The notes beneath the pieces were generated by a model, which was not told where the DNA came from, did no database searches, and saw only the letters and a program-made list of their open reading frames with translations. Made by a program: the position numbers and the translations under genes. Shown piece by piece: positions 45,040 through 55,975 of a stretch of 64,000 nucleotides of DNA. Source of the DNA: Anastrepha obliqua (lineage: Eukaryota; Arthropoda; Insecta; Diptera; Tephritidae); NCBI RefSeq assembly GCF_027943255.1, contig NC_072893.1, positions 31,890,001 through 31,954,000 of the forward strand. The letters run 5' to 3'. Numbering within the stretch: position 1 is the stretch's first letter; each line of letters begins with the position of its first letter.

Positions 45040-46140
45040 AATTGAGAATTGTCCGAGAGCAGTTGGAAGCATATGGCGCTTGCTTACGTGAAATCGGTCT
45101 ACTCAAAACGAAACAGAGAGGACACTCTTCAATTTTAGAAGAATTTAGGAATGCAGTGGAAATTCCTGGTACAACAGATTTCTGTAAGACCAAGGATATC
45201 AACTTAAATAAATCCTTCGTCACAGTATTTCCTTCCAAAAAGGAATAGGACATCGGGCTTATTGTTAGAGAAAATGATATAAACACCTATACAGATGGTG
45301 ACAGATGTAGACAACAGAGTAGGTGGAAGGGTTTACTCCGATAAGTTCGGAGTTAGCCAATCATTTCGCCTACCTGATTAATGCAGTTTATTTCAGGCGG
45401 AAGTCATTGCCATAAAAGAAGGACTTACAGCGATAAATACAAGACTATTATCCACAAATGAAGTCTTCATATACTCGGATAGTCAAGCAGCAATAAAAGC
45501 GCTTGAATCCAAAACACGCTCGACAAAAAATAGTCAAAGAATATTTTAAAATTCTAAATGACGTAACTAAATACCACAAAGTAAATCTTATTTGGATGAC
45601 AGGCCACAGGAATATAGCAGGGAACTGCAAGGCAGATGAACTGGCTAGAATCGGTATAACGCTTGATCTCCAAGTGGATAAGACGCTGATACCTATGCCT
45701 ATAGCCACTTGTAACGTACTTATAGATAGGGAAACCATGAACAAGGCAAATACAATTTGGCAAAACCTCACAACATGCGAACTATGCAGACAGCGAAGCT
45801 ATAAAAAAAATTATAGGTGTATTAACTGGTCATTGTTTAATAGGCAGCCAAGCTAGAAGGTTAGGACTCTTGTACCTCGTATACCTTGTATTTCTGTAAA
45901 AAGTTGTATTAACACAGAAGAAGAGGAAACTGTCAGATACCTTTTATGTGAGTGTCAAAACTTAGCTATAAAGAGGCTGCGCACTCTTAACACGGCATTT
46001 TTAACTCATGTAGCGGACATAAAGCATCTAAAACTAACGAATGGTTGGTTTTAAAAGAAACCTATGGGGTAAGGATAAGCTTCAGTGGTATCACAATGGA
46101 CCTGCGAAAGGTCTAAGTGTGTCGGTACGACAGCTACCCT
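45040..46140 (+). mobile_element. RNase H LINE 3' portion (same family as 11.4-13.15 kb)
   Basis: Frames read REQLEAYGACLREIGLLKTK, then DFCKTKDINLNKSFVTVFPS and an RNase H start NTYTDGD. Then SGGSHCHKR-type frame-shifted text and SQAAIKALESK (about 45483-45515) follow. The intact piece 45503-45856 gives the RNase H end NLIWMTGHRNIAGNCKADEL. The C-terminus includes VPRIPCISVKSC and EEEETVRYLLCECQNLA, ending LKLTNGWF. The 3' tail is GGTATCACAATGGACCTGCG with TAAGTGTGTCGGTACGAC and ends CTACCTACCTAG. Confidence 0.83.
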
Positions 46141-46560
46141 ACCTACCTAGGGTTCCCTGCCTAGCCAGCTCATCAACCCCGCACTTTCCATATATGCCGC
46201 TGAAGCCGGGAACCCAAATTAGCTTAATATCGAAGTTTTCGGACAAGAAGTCAGGCATTCCCCAGCTAATTTCAAACGCACAAACAACGAGCCCAAGATC
46301 ATAATTGCCGCTTGGCTGTAGGAGTGGATAATTACGTCCTTTACAGTAAATATAAAAGTAAGCAATCAATTCACTGCTTCCTTAATCGTGGCTACCTCCG
46401 CTTGGAAAACACCATAATGGTCCATAGTGGTTTGGCGTTCGTTCTCCTTCAAAAGTGATTTGAGACGTTCTTCATCAGAAAGTGGGAGGAGAAGAAATGC
46501 ATTGAACACTGGCGAAATTCTATTGCCCAGCGACAAGCGAAACAATTCCTAACGTTCGGC
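46141..46560 (-). mobile_element. RNase H LINE fragment, tail-to-tail with the previous copy
   Basis: Minus-strand reading gives TTMDHYGVFQAEVATIKEAV and then FDIKLIWVPGFSGIYGKCGV and DELARQGTL. The GHSG His of RNase H is read as GFSG. The copy abuts the 3' end of the plus-strand LINE at 46140 and ends in RNase H without cysteine domain or tail. Confidence 0.75.
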
Positions 46561-46599
46561 AGATGAGTTTCTGATAACCTACTTTCTCTCAAAGCTCTA

Positions 46600-47460
46600 C
46601 TTTAAACTCAAAGCTCGAGAGCAAGGTGGGCAGAGGTATATATTCAGAGCATCCTGGAATCTCCGTCAGTTTTCGGCTCCTCGATTACTGTAGTGCCTTG
46701 CAAGCTGAACTGATGGCAATAATAAAAGCCTTGGCACTGGTACAGTGTGATGCTGTACCTGAAGATGATCTACATTTCCACTGATAGCCAGACAGCGAAA
46801 AAACCCCGCACAAATCAGTCGACAACCTCCAGGATGTCGCACATCTCTTAACTGAGTCATTTCACCTAAAGGTAACCTGGGGTACCAGGCCATTGTGACA
46901 TTGGCAGTAACTGCAGAGCCGATGAACTAGCGAGACTCAGCACTAAATCGGCCGATAAGTACACAGACATATAAGCTATTTACTATCTTTGAGTAAATTA
47001 TAAGAGCAGCGTTTGAAAGATGGCGTAATGAAACCACCTGCAGAACCGCTCGACAATTGTGACCAACTCTCGATGCTATACAGCGACTCTGCTGCTAAGC
47101 CAAAATAAGCCCATCTTTGCACACTGATTTCAATTATAACCAGGCTTTGTCTAATAGGCGCACACGCCCAGATGATAAGCGTTCAAGCACATGACTTCTG
47201 CTGAAGATGTCTAGATGAAGAAGAGACGATTGTCACACCTCCTGTGCCTTGCGCTGCTCTATCAAGACGCAGATTTACCATTTTAGTTAAACAATTCTTT
47301 AATGAATTGAAAGATCTCAGTACTGTGGAAATCAGGGATCTTCTAAAATGTTTGAAGAGCATACACAGGTTTTAAGGAGAGGTAAGGACAAGTTCTCCGG
47401 CTTCACAATGCACTATGTGCTTGAGTGTATCCCGCAGTGGACAACCGCTTCAACATAACC
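46600..47460 (+). mobile_element. RNase H LINE fragment, RNase H to 3' tail
   Basis: YCSALQAELMAIIKALALVQ (about 46690-46745) is the central RNase H helix. FHLKVTWGTRP follows, where the GH is lost, and then QAHDFC.RCLDEEETIV. The rest is ALSRRRFTILVKQFFNELKD and IRDLLKCLKSIHRF. The tail TTCACAATGCACTATGTGCT and CAGTGGACAACCGCTTCAAC ends ATAACC. Frame changes are numerous. Confidence 0.75.
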
Positions 47461-47610
47461 TTTTCTACTTTCTCTCAGCAGAGTAGACTTAAGACTTTTG
47501 ACTGGTCACTCTAGTCTGAGATATCACTTAAAAAAATTGGTCTCCCTGTGACCATCATTAGTCGATTCTGTGAAATAGACACAGAAAATTCAGAACACAG
47601 AAGAATAGCC
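47461..47610 (+). mobile_element. I-like LINE fragment (C-terminal domain)
   Basis: The frame LLSLSRVDLRLLTGHSSLRY continues HLKKIGLPVTIISRFCEIDT and ENSEH. It matches LSRVDLRLLTGYLRGHCSLR in the I-like LINE at 38.1 kb. It begins right where the preceding LINE tail ends. Confidence 0.72.
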
Positions 47611-48249
47611 CTGAAAATTATAATTTTTTTTTTATTTTCTCTTTTAATTTAATTTGAATTAATCGTAAATTAAAGCTTAAAATACTACTATTATCTTCCA
47701 CCCTAAACTAATTTCACAACTTTATTTGCTGCTGTAAGATTAAGTAATTGGGACCGTGGCATTATTGACTGCAAACAAAGTTTCATTTTAAGTTTTTAGT
47801 TAAAAATTACTTAATTTATATAAGCATGACGAACTATGGATCTTAAGTGCAATGAACCTAAGCTGAGAAAATTTCAAAAATTTTAGTTCACATGGAAGTT
47901 TGTCTGTTGTAAAAATTTAACTTGAAAACTTCCATTACATTCCTGATATTTATTGTCTTCACTTTTTTATATCTAAATACAACTTGGCTAAAAAGCATTA
48001 CAATTAACTTGCAGTTTGTGAAAACATAAAAATTTATGGCCTTGACGTATTGGAATAATAACAACAAAATCCAAATTTTATAGCGCCAAGTAATGGTGAG
48101 AAACTAACTTATAAATTTGGATATTGACTGTTCATATACCTGCAAATGTGTGTGAAACTATGAAAGATAAAGTATTAGGCTGAACTGCACAAAAATTAGG
48201 CTGAACTGACCATTTTACATCCCGTCGTAAGTTGCTCTGCATATGAATA
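47611..48249. other. Spacer, no confident feature
   Basis: AT-rich sequence without recognised motifs between two LINE fragments. Confidence 0.5.
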
Positions 48250-49620
48250 GAAATTAGGCGTCATGGGAGAATTTCTTCTTGAAAAGACAACTTTACCAGC
48301 GATCGGGAAGCAACTCTATTGATCTGCTCTTTGTAAAGTTACAGATGAGTAATCTTCGAGTAATCTCCGTTAGTAAGCTCCTTTGGAAGTCACACGTTGA
48401 AACAAAGACATCCAAAGCACTGACAGCTTTCTGACGAGGATCTACACGGCTATGATAATACGTATTGTCATCTATGCATCAGTGGTTTGGATGAATAAAC
48501 TCTCTCTCGTGGGAGTCAGAAGGGCCTTATCAAAGCTACAACATACTGTGGCCATCTATTGCCCTGGAGCTTTTACGATTACTTCAAGCCCGGCATTAGA
48601 TGCTCTGGTTGGTCTAGCACGACTTGATGCGCCCATCCAAGGAGAGGCCTTGAAGGTCATCTGCAGGCTAAAACACAATGGGAACTGGTATGGCCCCTGT
48701 CTGGCATTGGAAAACACAGAAGGCATGGACTTTGATACAACGATTCTCTCTATGCCCCTTGACTCCATGCCATCAAGAGTCGTACTTGACAAGAAATACA
48801 GTGTGGTACCGCCAGAGGCTCAATTGTGATCAAACTCTGAAAATGAGCCCCGCAAACACTGTTTTCGCATTTTCACGGATGGCTCCAAGACCGAGCTCGG
48901 TTCCGGCTCTGGGGTCTACGTGGAATCAAGCGAGACAAAACTGCACTTTGCTCTTGGAATACATGCAACTGTGTGTCAGGCGGAGGTGTATGCTGTTCAA
49001 GTAGCGATTAACTCTGTAGTGGGAAACAGATGAAGGGGCAGATCTGAATGAGTCTGCAGCGACAGCGAAGCTGTTTTCATGGTCTCAGACAGCCCCGTAA
49101 CCACTTCAAGGGTAGTCGACTGCTGTAAATCCAGGCTGAACTACGTCTGTAGACATTATATCCTGATGTTAACATGGATCCCAGGACACGTGGGTATCTG
49201 CAGCCATCAAAGCTTCGGTTAGCAAACTTTAACTCTCAAGCGCGCTTTGCAGGCTGAGAGAGGCTGCAGATGGACAAAACTGATGTTACCTGTCATGTCC
49301 AACCGACTGTCGCAGCTCCCTCTGTCATTAAGCAGAAGGGACTGTAGGCAGCTGATTGGACTGATGACGGGCCACTTTCTGTGGGCGAAGCACATGGAAA
49401 AGGTAAGCATCTCAGACAGTGCACTCTGCCCAACTTGTGAAGAGGAGGATGAGACGGCGGGCCTTTTTCTGTGCGTCTGCCCCGCCTTCGCTCGAATCAG
49501 GCTTGAAGTCTTTGGCACTGATGCGTTAAGAAGCTACCACCTTGGCTCCTTGGCACTAAAAGATCTACCCAGATTTCTTCGGAGGTCGGGTAGATTTAAA
49601 GAAAATTAAAAGGGAATCCG
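48250..49620 (+). mobile_element. RNase H LINE, RT C-terminus through cysteine domain
   Basis: Order: LLWKSHVETKTSKALTAF, VIYASVVWMNKLSLVGVRRA, and SSPALDALVGLARLDAPIQG then EALKVICRLKH (all after the RT palm). RNase H follows with FTDGSKTELGSGSGVYVESS and FALGIHATVCQAEVYAVQVA, and a damaged WIPGHVG region. The C-terminal frame 49247-49609 reads LTGHFLWAKHMEKVSISDSA, LCPTCEEEDETAGLFLCVC and AFARIRLEVFG, ending in stop. The layout is that of an I/R1/LOA-type element and resembles the fragment at 4590-4920. Stops lie between the better frames. Confidence 0.83.
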
Positions 49621-51189
49621 AACACAGTACAATGGACTTAATTGTGTCTGAGTGCTGCACTTGCTCGTTGTCTCGACAAAACAAACAAAAAAAACAAAAC
49701 TCTGGTTATAACTTCTATGCGCAGATTAAATGTTTTGTAAGGCAGGCTGGTGAGCAAATAAAGCCGCCCGCTTAAGTACCACAATTGAGATTCCAAATTC
49801 AATATGATCTTGCAGATTTAACATTCCATGTCAGAGTACTTTTAGGACTAGCGAATTCCCTTTCTGAAGTCCGATTCAATTCGATTTTAATGACAATCAG
49901 CGCCATATCAAATTCTCCCAAATTGCTTACCTTTCCAAACCTGTACTCCCGGTCAAGCGTCCACTGTTTCTCGACCGTCTCACTTTCAATTTTCAAGCAA
50001 CGAGCTGTTACTGTTGACACTTAGATTTTTTTTTGTTTTTGTAATCTTTTACAGTTTTGTGACACACTCCGAACTCATTTCATGGTTACAAGAAACAAAA
50101 AACCGTAATAAAACATGACCACTGGCAAATTATTATGTAGCCAAATGTTTTTTGCGACTGCAAAAACGGCAAAAAATCGTTTGCAAACCAGAGCTAGCAG
50201 GCAGACTGTCTGTTTGCTGTCATCTGACAGCAACAATGACAACAAAAATTGAGGAGTGGAAAAAACGGGAGGAGAAAACAGCATAGAAATAATAATTTTA
50301 ATTATTATAACAACGGTCAACAGTGGCAGCAAGCACAAAAACAACAATAACAGCCACCTTTGGAGTAAAGCGTCAAGTTTTTATTGCCGCACAGCCGTGC
50401 ATAGAAAAAATATCAACATCCTTACATACATACGTGCATAGTTCGCGTGTGTTATGACCAGAGCGCATGCGCGTCTGATTGGGCAGTCCGTCAAACACAA
50501 ATTGCTGCCGACGCAGCGGGAAATTACGGAAGTCTGCGCATATTTTATTTTGTATTTACATACATACAGACTACTTATATATATAATAGCATACGACGCA
50601 TAAATTGCCTTTCGTCGCTTCTGGTTTCGCTGCTTGATTGTCCGTTTTTTTTTTTATTGTTATAATTTAATAATTACCTAAAATACTACAAGAAATATCT
50701 AAGCACATAGACGTATGTATGTACGAGAGTGTATCTGCATTCACACGTAAATTGGCATATGCATTTCACATGCGCGTTGAAAAGTGAAAAGTTTTTGGGT
50801 GAAATAAAATAAATGCGACCGAAAATAAACGCCCAACTCTGTCACCTTTACTTGTAATTGCCTGCCGCGCTTGTTTGGCCACTTCACTGAAAGCGAAAAG
50901 CGGAAAAACAAGAAAACCACTTTCAATTGTTTTCAGCAAAATTGTCAAAATAAATTGCTGCGCTGTGACGCATATACCTCGGTGGGTACCAAGTAATATT
51001 CTCTACCATTTTTCATACCCTCAAGCCTTAAAAGCGAAGTTAATGCAGTGTAAAGCAAATATCTTTCTTACTAATTAAGGTGCCAAATTTTACTGCAGTT
51101 TCTAATAGGTGGGATGGGTTGTGTGTTTTTATTGATGATGAGTCTAATTGATTTGCCTAGTAGTTTCGCCTCGCTAGAATTCAAATCAG
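49621..51189. other. Spacer, mostly unique-looking
   Basis: Contains ACAACAATAACAGCC and similar tracts near 50340 and ATACATACGTGC tracts. No domain-bearing frame or element end was found across ~1.5 kb. Confidence 0.5.
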
Positions 51190-51295
51190 AACTCATTGAG
51201 CTCTCCGAATATTTTTTCTCTTGTTCACTCCTCTCGGGAGCATACGACCTCGACAAGACTCAGTCTTGCGTTAGTTTCGTTAATCTATTTTGACA
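51190..51295 (-). mobile_element. RTE-like LINE 3' tail
   Basis: Plus-strand TTTTTTCTCTTGTTCACTCC, TCTCGGGAGCATACGACCTC and GACTCAGTCTTGCGTTAGTT are the reverse complement of the tail at 22390-22475. The A run sits at the 3' end in the minus orientation. Confidence 0.65.
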
Positions 51296-51499
51296 GGGTA
51301 AATGATAAGCCTGCCGCTATCAGTCCTAAGTGGTGGGAATGCCCACCTGTCGTTGCTTAGAAACAACGCCTTCTTACTGCTTGGAGCGCCATCTGTGTTT
51401 CACATTTTTCTGGCAGAAGGATCGCTCAGATGTTTGAGGACTTCGCTAAATTTCGTGTGTCTGCGCTATTACCGCGATTGCCCGCTTCCTCTTGCTGGC

Positions 51500-51748
51500 G
51501 CCACTGATGCAATGTGTAACTGTGTGTGTTTTTTTTTTGTTTTTTTGGCAGCCACAATGCAAATAAGGAGCTGCGGATGGAAAGGATAAGTTTTTGGGCT
51601 TGAGGAATGAGATTTTTTGTTTGTTTTTAGGAACAGGGAAAGCAGGTAAATTTGGAAAAAACGCAAAGACCGAGCTTTACGAGAGATCCGAACCCACAAC
51701 CTCTGGGATGGCGGGCTAGTTCACTTACGCTGGACTACCGAGGCCGCC
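51500..51748 (-). mobile_element. tRNA-derived SINE (family 2), probable
   Basis: Read on the minus strand, GGCGGCCTCGGTAGTCCAGC then GTAAGTG gives an A-box-like D arm. GTGGGTTCGGATCTCTCG (51680-51700 region) gives a B box, about 45 nt apart. The 3' body is A-rich and ends near AAACAAAAAAAAAACAC (complement of 51525-51545). The head differs from family 1. It may instead be a decayed tRNA pseudogene; one copy alone cannot settle this. Confidence 0.55.
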
Positions 51749-53170
51749 AATATAGGTTAGGTTATAATGCTTGCACCGAGAGTGGGCACACTTGGACAAA
51801 AAATCAAGTTCATCCTTTGTTATGCCATTGCAAGGGAAAAAAAGGTGAAGGAAACCGATAAAACGAAAGGAGAGAGACGACGGGGTAAAGGGAAGAAGAG
51901 AGCTTAAGTATTTGTGGATTCCGAAAGGTGACTGATTTGCGGTTGTGTTAACCGATGAAGTCCATCAGACTTTTAATATCAAGACCTGCTATATCAGCAG
52001 GCGTAGGAAAGAAGTGAGGACCAAGATGCCTAAATATTAGCCCCGCGAAAGCAGGGTAGTTAAGGAGACGGTGCTGAGATGATTCCACCTCATCCTCCAT
52101 ACAGCTGACGCAAAACGGACTCGAAGTAGTTCCAAGTCTCACGGCATGCGTGAGTGTCCTTTGAGGACAGCTACGAAAAATTCGATAGCTGAGATTTTGT
52201 CCTCCTCAGAAGGTCCCTCGAACTTCCCAGATCCACATGCGGCCCGAAGGATTTCGCGACCTTACAAATTTATTTACTTGTCCTGCGTTTCAGGAATAGA
52301 GAGCAGATTGTCAAGATTCCTTGTCCGGCCAGCTCATCCGCTTCGCAGTCTCCCGTAATGTCGCTATGACCAGATAACCAGATAAGCCTTATGTTAAGGA
52401 ATACGAATGCGAACGAAAGTGAAACCAAGCATTTCCCGACCAGTTCCGAATGCACCGTCATTGTGTCCTGGACCCTAATTGCCGCTTGGCTGTTGAAGTA
52501 AATATTTTCGTTCATAACAGCTATTACGCAAGTGAGTAGCCAATCAGCTGCTTCTGTCATAGCGGGATGAAATGTGAGTGTAGAATGTTCCGCTTCGACT
52601 AAGCGAGGGTAGACACTGATCCGCTATCAGGGGGATGAACCCGAAGTTTCTAAGGATACTTACGTGTACGTAAGTGAAATCGAGCCTGCAGCCTGTGCCT
52701 CTCCACCTGATTGCGGCACGTGCATCGGCAGTTTTGCCCACAATGTCTACAGATACCACATTTAACAGTACATTAAGCGCTGGAGTAGGAGTGGTCTGAA
52801 GCACCCCATTGAGCGCAGACCGTTGCAATATCTTTAGCTTCTTGCAGATATCATCCTCTCTAGTGAGTTCCACCAGACAAGGAATCCATGTAACAAAATT
52901 GGCTTTATAATGATATTATAGAGCCAAAATACAAGCCTAGGCAACAGGCTCCTTCCTTTGCCAATAACACCTTTGCATCCATACAGGGCTTTGTTGCCTT
53001 TCTTGTAATCTCCTAAATGTTGGGCTTTCACGTTGGCTTACTCTCGATGATAAGACTTAGATACTTCACCTTTTCAGAAAGCACCAACTAAGAGCTACCT
53101 CTTGAGAGGAGTTGAAATCAGGGAGTTTCATATTTCCTCGTGAAAGGACGAGCTCCCTCTTGAAATGATT
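51749..53170 (-). mobile_element. RNase H LINE, RT C-terminus to 3' untranslated region
   Basis: Minus-strand order: GVIGKGRSLLPRLVFWLYNI and IIKPILLHGFLVWWNSL, then ALNGVLQTTPTPALNVLLNV. RNase H follows with VIAVMNENIYFNSQAAI and RLIWLSGHSDITGDCEADEL. The cysteine domain reads SSPFCVSCMEDEVESSQHRL and ends SLMDFIG and stop. About 200 bp of 3' untranslated sequence extend to ~51749, next to the SINE. The fragment at 62520-62885 belongs to the same family. Confidence 0.85.
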
Positions 53171-53179
53171 CTCCGAAAA

Positions 53180-53733
53180 GCTGCAATCCACTGCCTATTT
53201 AACAATAACGTTCAGATATTCCTGCATCAAATTGTACAGGGTGTCTACAAACTACGTAAATTTACTATTTCATATAAAAAGGAAATAAGAAGTATAAAAA
53301 TATTTATAGACTTCCATCACTGCTGTCATCCACCTCCAAAATTTTTGAACAATTGATGAAAAGCAGAATTTTATCATACCTGAACAATATATTATAATTT
53401 CCTTAACCCTTTGCAGCTTGGATTTCGATTTGGTTTCTCAAGTGAGGATGCTTTTTTACACTACAGTTGCTTCATTTATAACGGAATGGATTGTATGAAA
53501 CTGGCGGTCTCTCATTCATTCATATCAATAAGACATTTGATATGATCGATAGACAGATTCTTGCAGATAAGCCATGCTCCTTGGGGTCTCATCGATTTAT
53601 TCACAGTTCGTTCAAATCTTATCTATCGAATATAACTCAAAAAGTCAACATTTCCGGTAGCCTCAGTGATAATAGATCAATCCACCTAGGTGTCCCACAA
53701 GGGTCAGCTCTTGGTTCTATTCTATTTTTAATA
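53180..53733 (+). mobile_element. CR1/Jockey-superfamily LINE, RT first half (split by mariner)
   Basis: Broken frames read SLLSSTSKIFEQLMKSRILS, then LQLGFRFGFSSEDAF and HINKTFDMIDRQILADK. The open frame 53491-53736 gives HSSFKSYLSNITQKVNISGS and LGVPQGSALGSILFLI, the classic RT block before the catalytic box. It ends exactly at the mariner end. Continuation lies at 54999-55320. No RNase H is seen. Confidence 0.83.
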
Positions 53734-54996
53734 TAGGTTGGCAAAAAAGTCTTGCGGTATTTTCGCAAGCTTGTCTTTGCAAGCGCGTAGTTCTAGTTGT
53801 ATTCGTCGCATCGGTTCACGCTAGAGCTTTTTGGAAAGCTCTTTTCACGTGCTAACACGTGTTTGATTAATTGTTGTTTGCTTTTAGTCGTTCGTGAGTT
53901 ATAGCGTCGCAAACATGGAGCAAAATAAAAAGCAAATACGGCATATTTTACAGTACTACTACGATAAAGGCAAAAATGCATCTCATGCTGCCAATAAAAT
54001 TTGTGCAGTTTATGGACCCGATACAGTTTCCATTTCCACCGCACAACGATGGTTTCAACGTTTTCGTTCTGGTGCAGAGGTGATCGAAGATGCGCCACGG
54101 TCCGAAAGGCCTGTCGCCAAAGTTGCGATAAAATCGCTGAATTGATCGAAAGAGACCGGCATAGTAGCAGCCGTAGCATCGGCCAAGAGCTGGGCATGAG
54201 ACACCAAACCGTTATAAACCATTTGAAGAAGCTTGGATTCAAAAAGAAGCTCGATGTATGGGTGCCACACGACTTGACGCAAGAAAACATTTTTGCCCGT
54301 ATGGATGCATGAGAATCGCTTCTGAATCGCAACAAAATCGACCCGTTTTTGAAGCCGATGGTGACTGGCGATGAAAAGTGGGTCACTTACGACAACGTGA
54401 AGCGCAAACGGTCGTGGTCGAAAAGCGGTGAAACTGCCCAGACGGTGGCCAAGTCTGGATTGACGGCCAGGAAGGTTCTTCTGTGTGTTTGGTGGGATTG
54501 GGAGGGAATCATCCACTATGAGCTGCTCCCCTATGGCCAAACGCTCAATTCGGACCTGTACTGCCAACAACTGGACCGCTTGAATGCAGCACTCATGCAG
54601 AAGAGGCCATCTTTGATCAACAGAAGCCGAATTGTCTTCCATCAGGACAACGCCAGGCCACACACATCTTTGGTGACGCTCGGATGGGAGGTTCTTTTGC
54701 ATCCGCCGTATAGTCCGGATCTCGCACCAAGCGATTACCACCTATTTCTGTCCATGGCGAACGAGCTTGGTAGTCGGAAGTTGTCCTCAAGAGAGTCCTG
54801 TGAAAATTGGCTCTCCGAGTTTTTTGGCAATAGGGAAGCGAGCTTCTATAAGAGGGGCATTATGAAGTTGGCATCTCGTTAGGAACTCGTCATCAAACAA
54901 AACGGCGCATATTTGACTTAAATCGCATTATTATACTCAATTTTATGAACAATTGAAAATTCAATAAAAATACCGCAAGACTTTTTTGACAACCTA
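53734..54996 (+). mobile_element. Full-length mariner (1263 bp) inserted in LINE RT
   Basis: Ends TAGGTTGGCAAAAAAGTCTT (53734-53753) and, reversed, TAGGTTGTCAAAAAAGTCTT differ at one of 20 positions and continue GCGGTATTTT in both. TA duplications lie at 53732-53733 and 54997-54998. The length matches a complete mariner. High end identity and few lesions mark it as one of the youngest insertions here. Confidence 0.93.
53915..54882 (+). pseudogene. Mariner transposase pseudogene (mellifera/irritans-like)
   Basis: Transposase of a cut-and-paste element. ATG at 53915 starts MEQNKKQIRHILQYYYDKGK, followed by the first helix-turn-helix with AQRWFQRFRSG. A frameshift near 54120 moves reading to the frame of DKIAELIERDRHSSSRSIGQ and LKKLGFKKKLDVWVPHDLT. 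A TGA at 54310-54312 replaces a residue after RMDA. The catalytic part follows in the same frame: TGDEKWVTYDN (first Asp), FHQDNARPH (second) and YSPDLAPSDYHLF (third). Only 28 residues separate the second and third Asp instead of the usual 34, so six codons are deleted near 54678. The protein ends near IMKLASR and stop, shorter than usual at the C-terminus. Confidence 0.9.
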
Positions 54997-54998
54997 TA

Positions 54999-55320
54999 TA
55001 TATAAAATTTTCTCCTCACACTTCGTGGGGCTTCGTGGGAAAAGCTGCTTTTGCAGATGACTTTGCACTTGCCTAAAGCACTTCTAATAACTTTGAGCTT
55101 GTGATTGGGATGAGTCCTGATTTATACCTTTTGATGACTTGGTTTGCAGAATATCAACCGATCTGATCTGTTCAACTTAATGGCAAAATAAAGCTTATAT
55201 TTTTTCAGGTAAGGAAGACGGAACCACCAAATCTAGAAGTTATTTGATAAGAATTCGAAAATCAAATGCCACCAACCTTTTTCTTAACAGGCTTTATAAA
55301 ATATGGAAGTATATAAAATT
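54999..55320 (+). mobile_element. CR1/Jockey-superfamily LINE, RT second half
   Basis: The first clear motif is FADDFALA (about 55053-55076), the catalytic YADD box. Then come LVIGMSPDLYLLMTWFAEYQ and QLNGKIKLIFF, the strand after the palm. The order shows that the mariner at 53734-54996 cut the gene between ILFLI and FADD. Reading fades near 55320. Confidence 0.8.
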
Positions 55321-55510
55321 ATCCATTGTATATATTTATGTACTATACTTTGTATTAAGAAAATTGAAAATTACAAGTAAAAAAGGAGCACTGGCTGTCA
55401 GGGCCTTCGGCTCGCTGATGTAAAAGTAATAGATAGTTAGCTTAGAGGTCTTAACTGTAAAAGTGAAACTAGAAAACTTAATTATTTAAAACTATGGTAA
55501 AAATATTGGC

Positions 55511-55652
55511 CGGCCGCCGTAGCCGAATGGGTTGGTGCGTGACTACCATTCGGAATTCACAGAGAGAACGTTGGTTCGAATCTCGGTGAAACATCAAAAT
55601 TAATAGAAAAAGGAGGAGTTCGGCCAAACACCCAAAAAGGGTGTACGCGCCC
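55511..55652 (+). mobile_element. SINE family 1, short form
   Basis: The head GGCCGCCGTAGCCGAATGGG, A box TAGCCGAATGGGTTGGTG (55520-55537) and B box GGTTCGAATCTC (55573-55584) are intact. The body after the B box is much shorter than in the 20.2 kb copy: the block containing the CGGAGTCGGC region is missing. It ends GGAGTTCGGCCAAACACCC and GGGTGTACGCGCC. Confidence 0.87.
55520..55584 (+). promoter_or_regulatory. RNA polymerase III internal promoter (A and B boxes) of SINE
   Basis: A box 55520-55537 and B box 55573-55584, about 35 bp apart, as in tRNA genes. The B box core GGTTCGAATC fits the consensus at every position. This is the best-preserved promoter among the family 1 copies. Confidence 0.75.
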
Positions 55653-55694
55653 TAAAATATAGTAACTATGTTAGAGGAGCAACCATCAAATCAT

Positions 55695-55975
55695 TTTTTG
55701 AATCTGATTTAATTTCCAATTGATTTTGATTTAACTAGAAATTCTGACATTTTTGATATATTTTCTAAGGAAGTAGTTCTTAACAGTGTAGATGGTATTT
55801 GGTTTCGGAAGATACTTTTCCTGATTTGTTCAAAATGTGGGCAGTCGCCGAGTAGATGGCAGACCGTTAATGATGATGAGTGACAGTGTTGGCAGCATGG
55901 AAGGCTGGAAGGCTGGAACCACTGAAATCGTATGATATGGAGATTGTGTGATCTAGTCGGAGGCGGACAAATGAT
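55695..55975 (-). mobile_element. LINE C-terminal end (cysteine/histidine domain)
   Basis: A clean minus-strand frame reads CQHCHSSSLTVCHLLGDCPH, then FEQIRKSIFRNQIPSTLLRT and ENISKMSEFLVKSKSIGN and stop. C..C...L.V.HLL..CP.F is the standard end of Jockey/I-type LINE ORF2. Upstream FVRLRLDHTISISYDFS is in a neighbouring frame. It was not long enough in one frame to stand out on length alone. Confidence 0.72.

Noticed and set aside
53793..54386. 197-codon minus-strand frame
   Set aside because: Antisense shadow of the mariner 5' half.
54055..54741. 228-codon minus-strand frame
   Set aside because: Antisense shadow of the mariner transposase gene at 53915-54882.
55511..55590. Real tRNA gene
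   Set aside because: A and B boxes are present, but no cloverleaf acceptor stem closes and the sequence repeats elsewhere with a common non-tRNA body, so it is a SINE.
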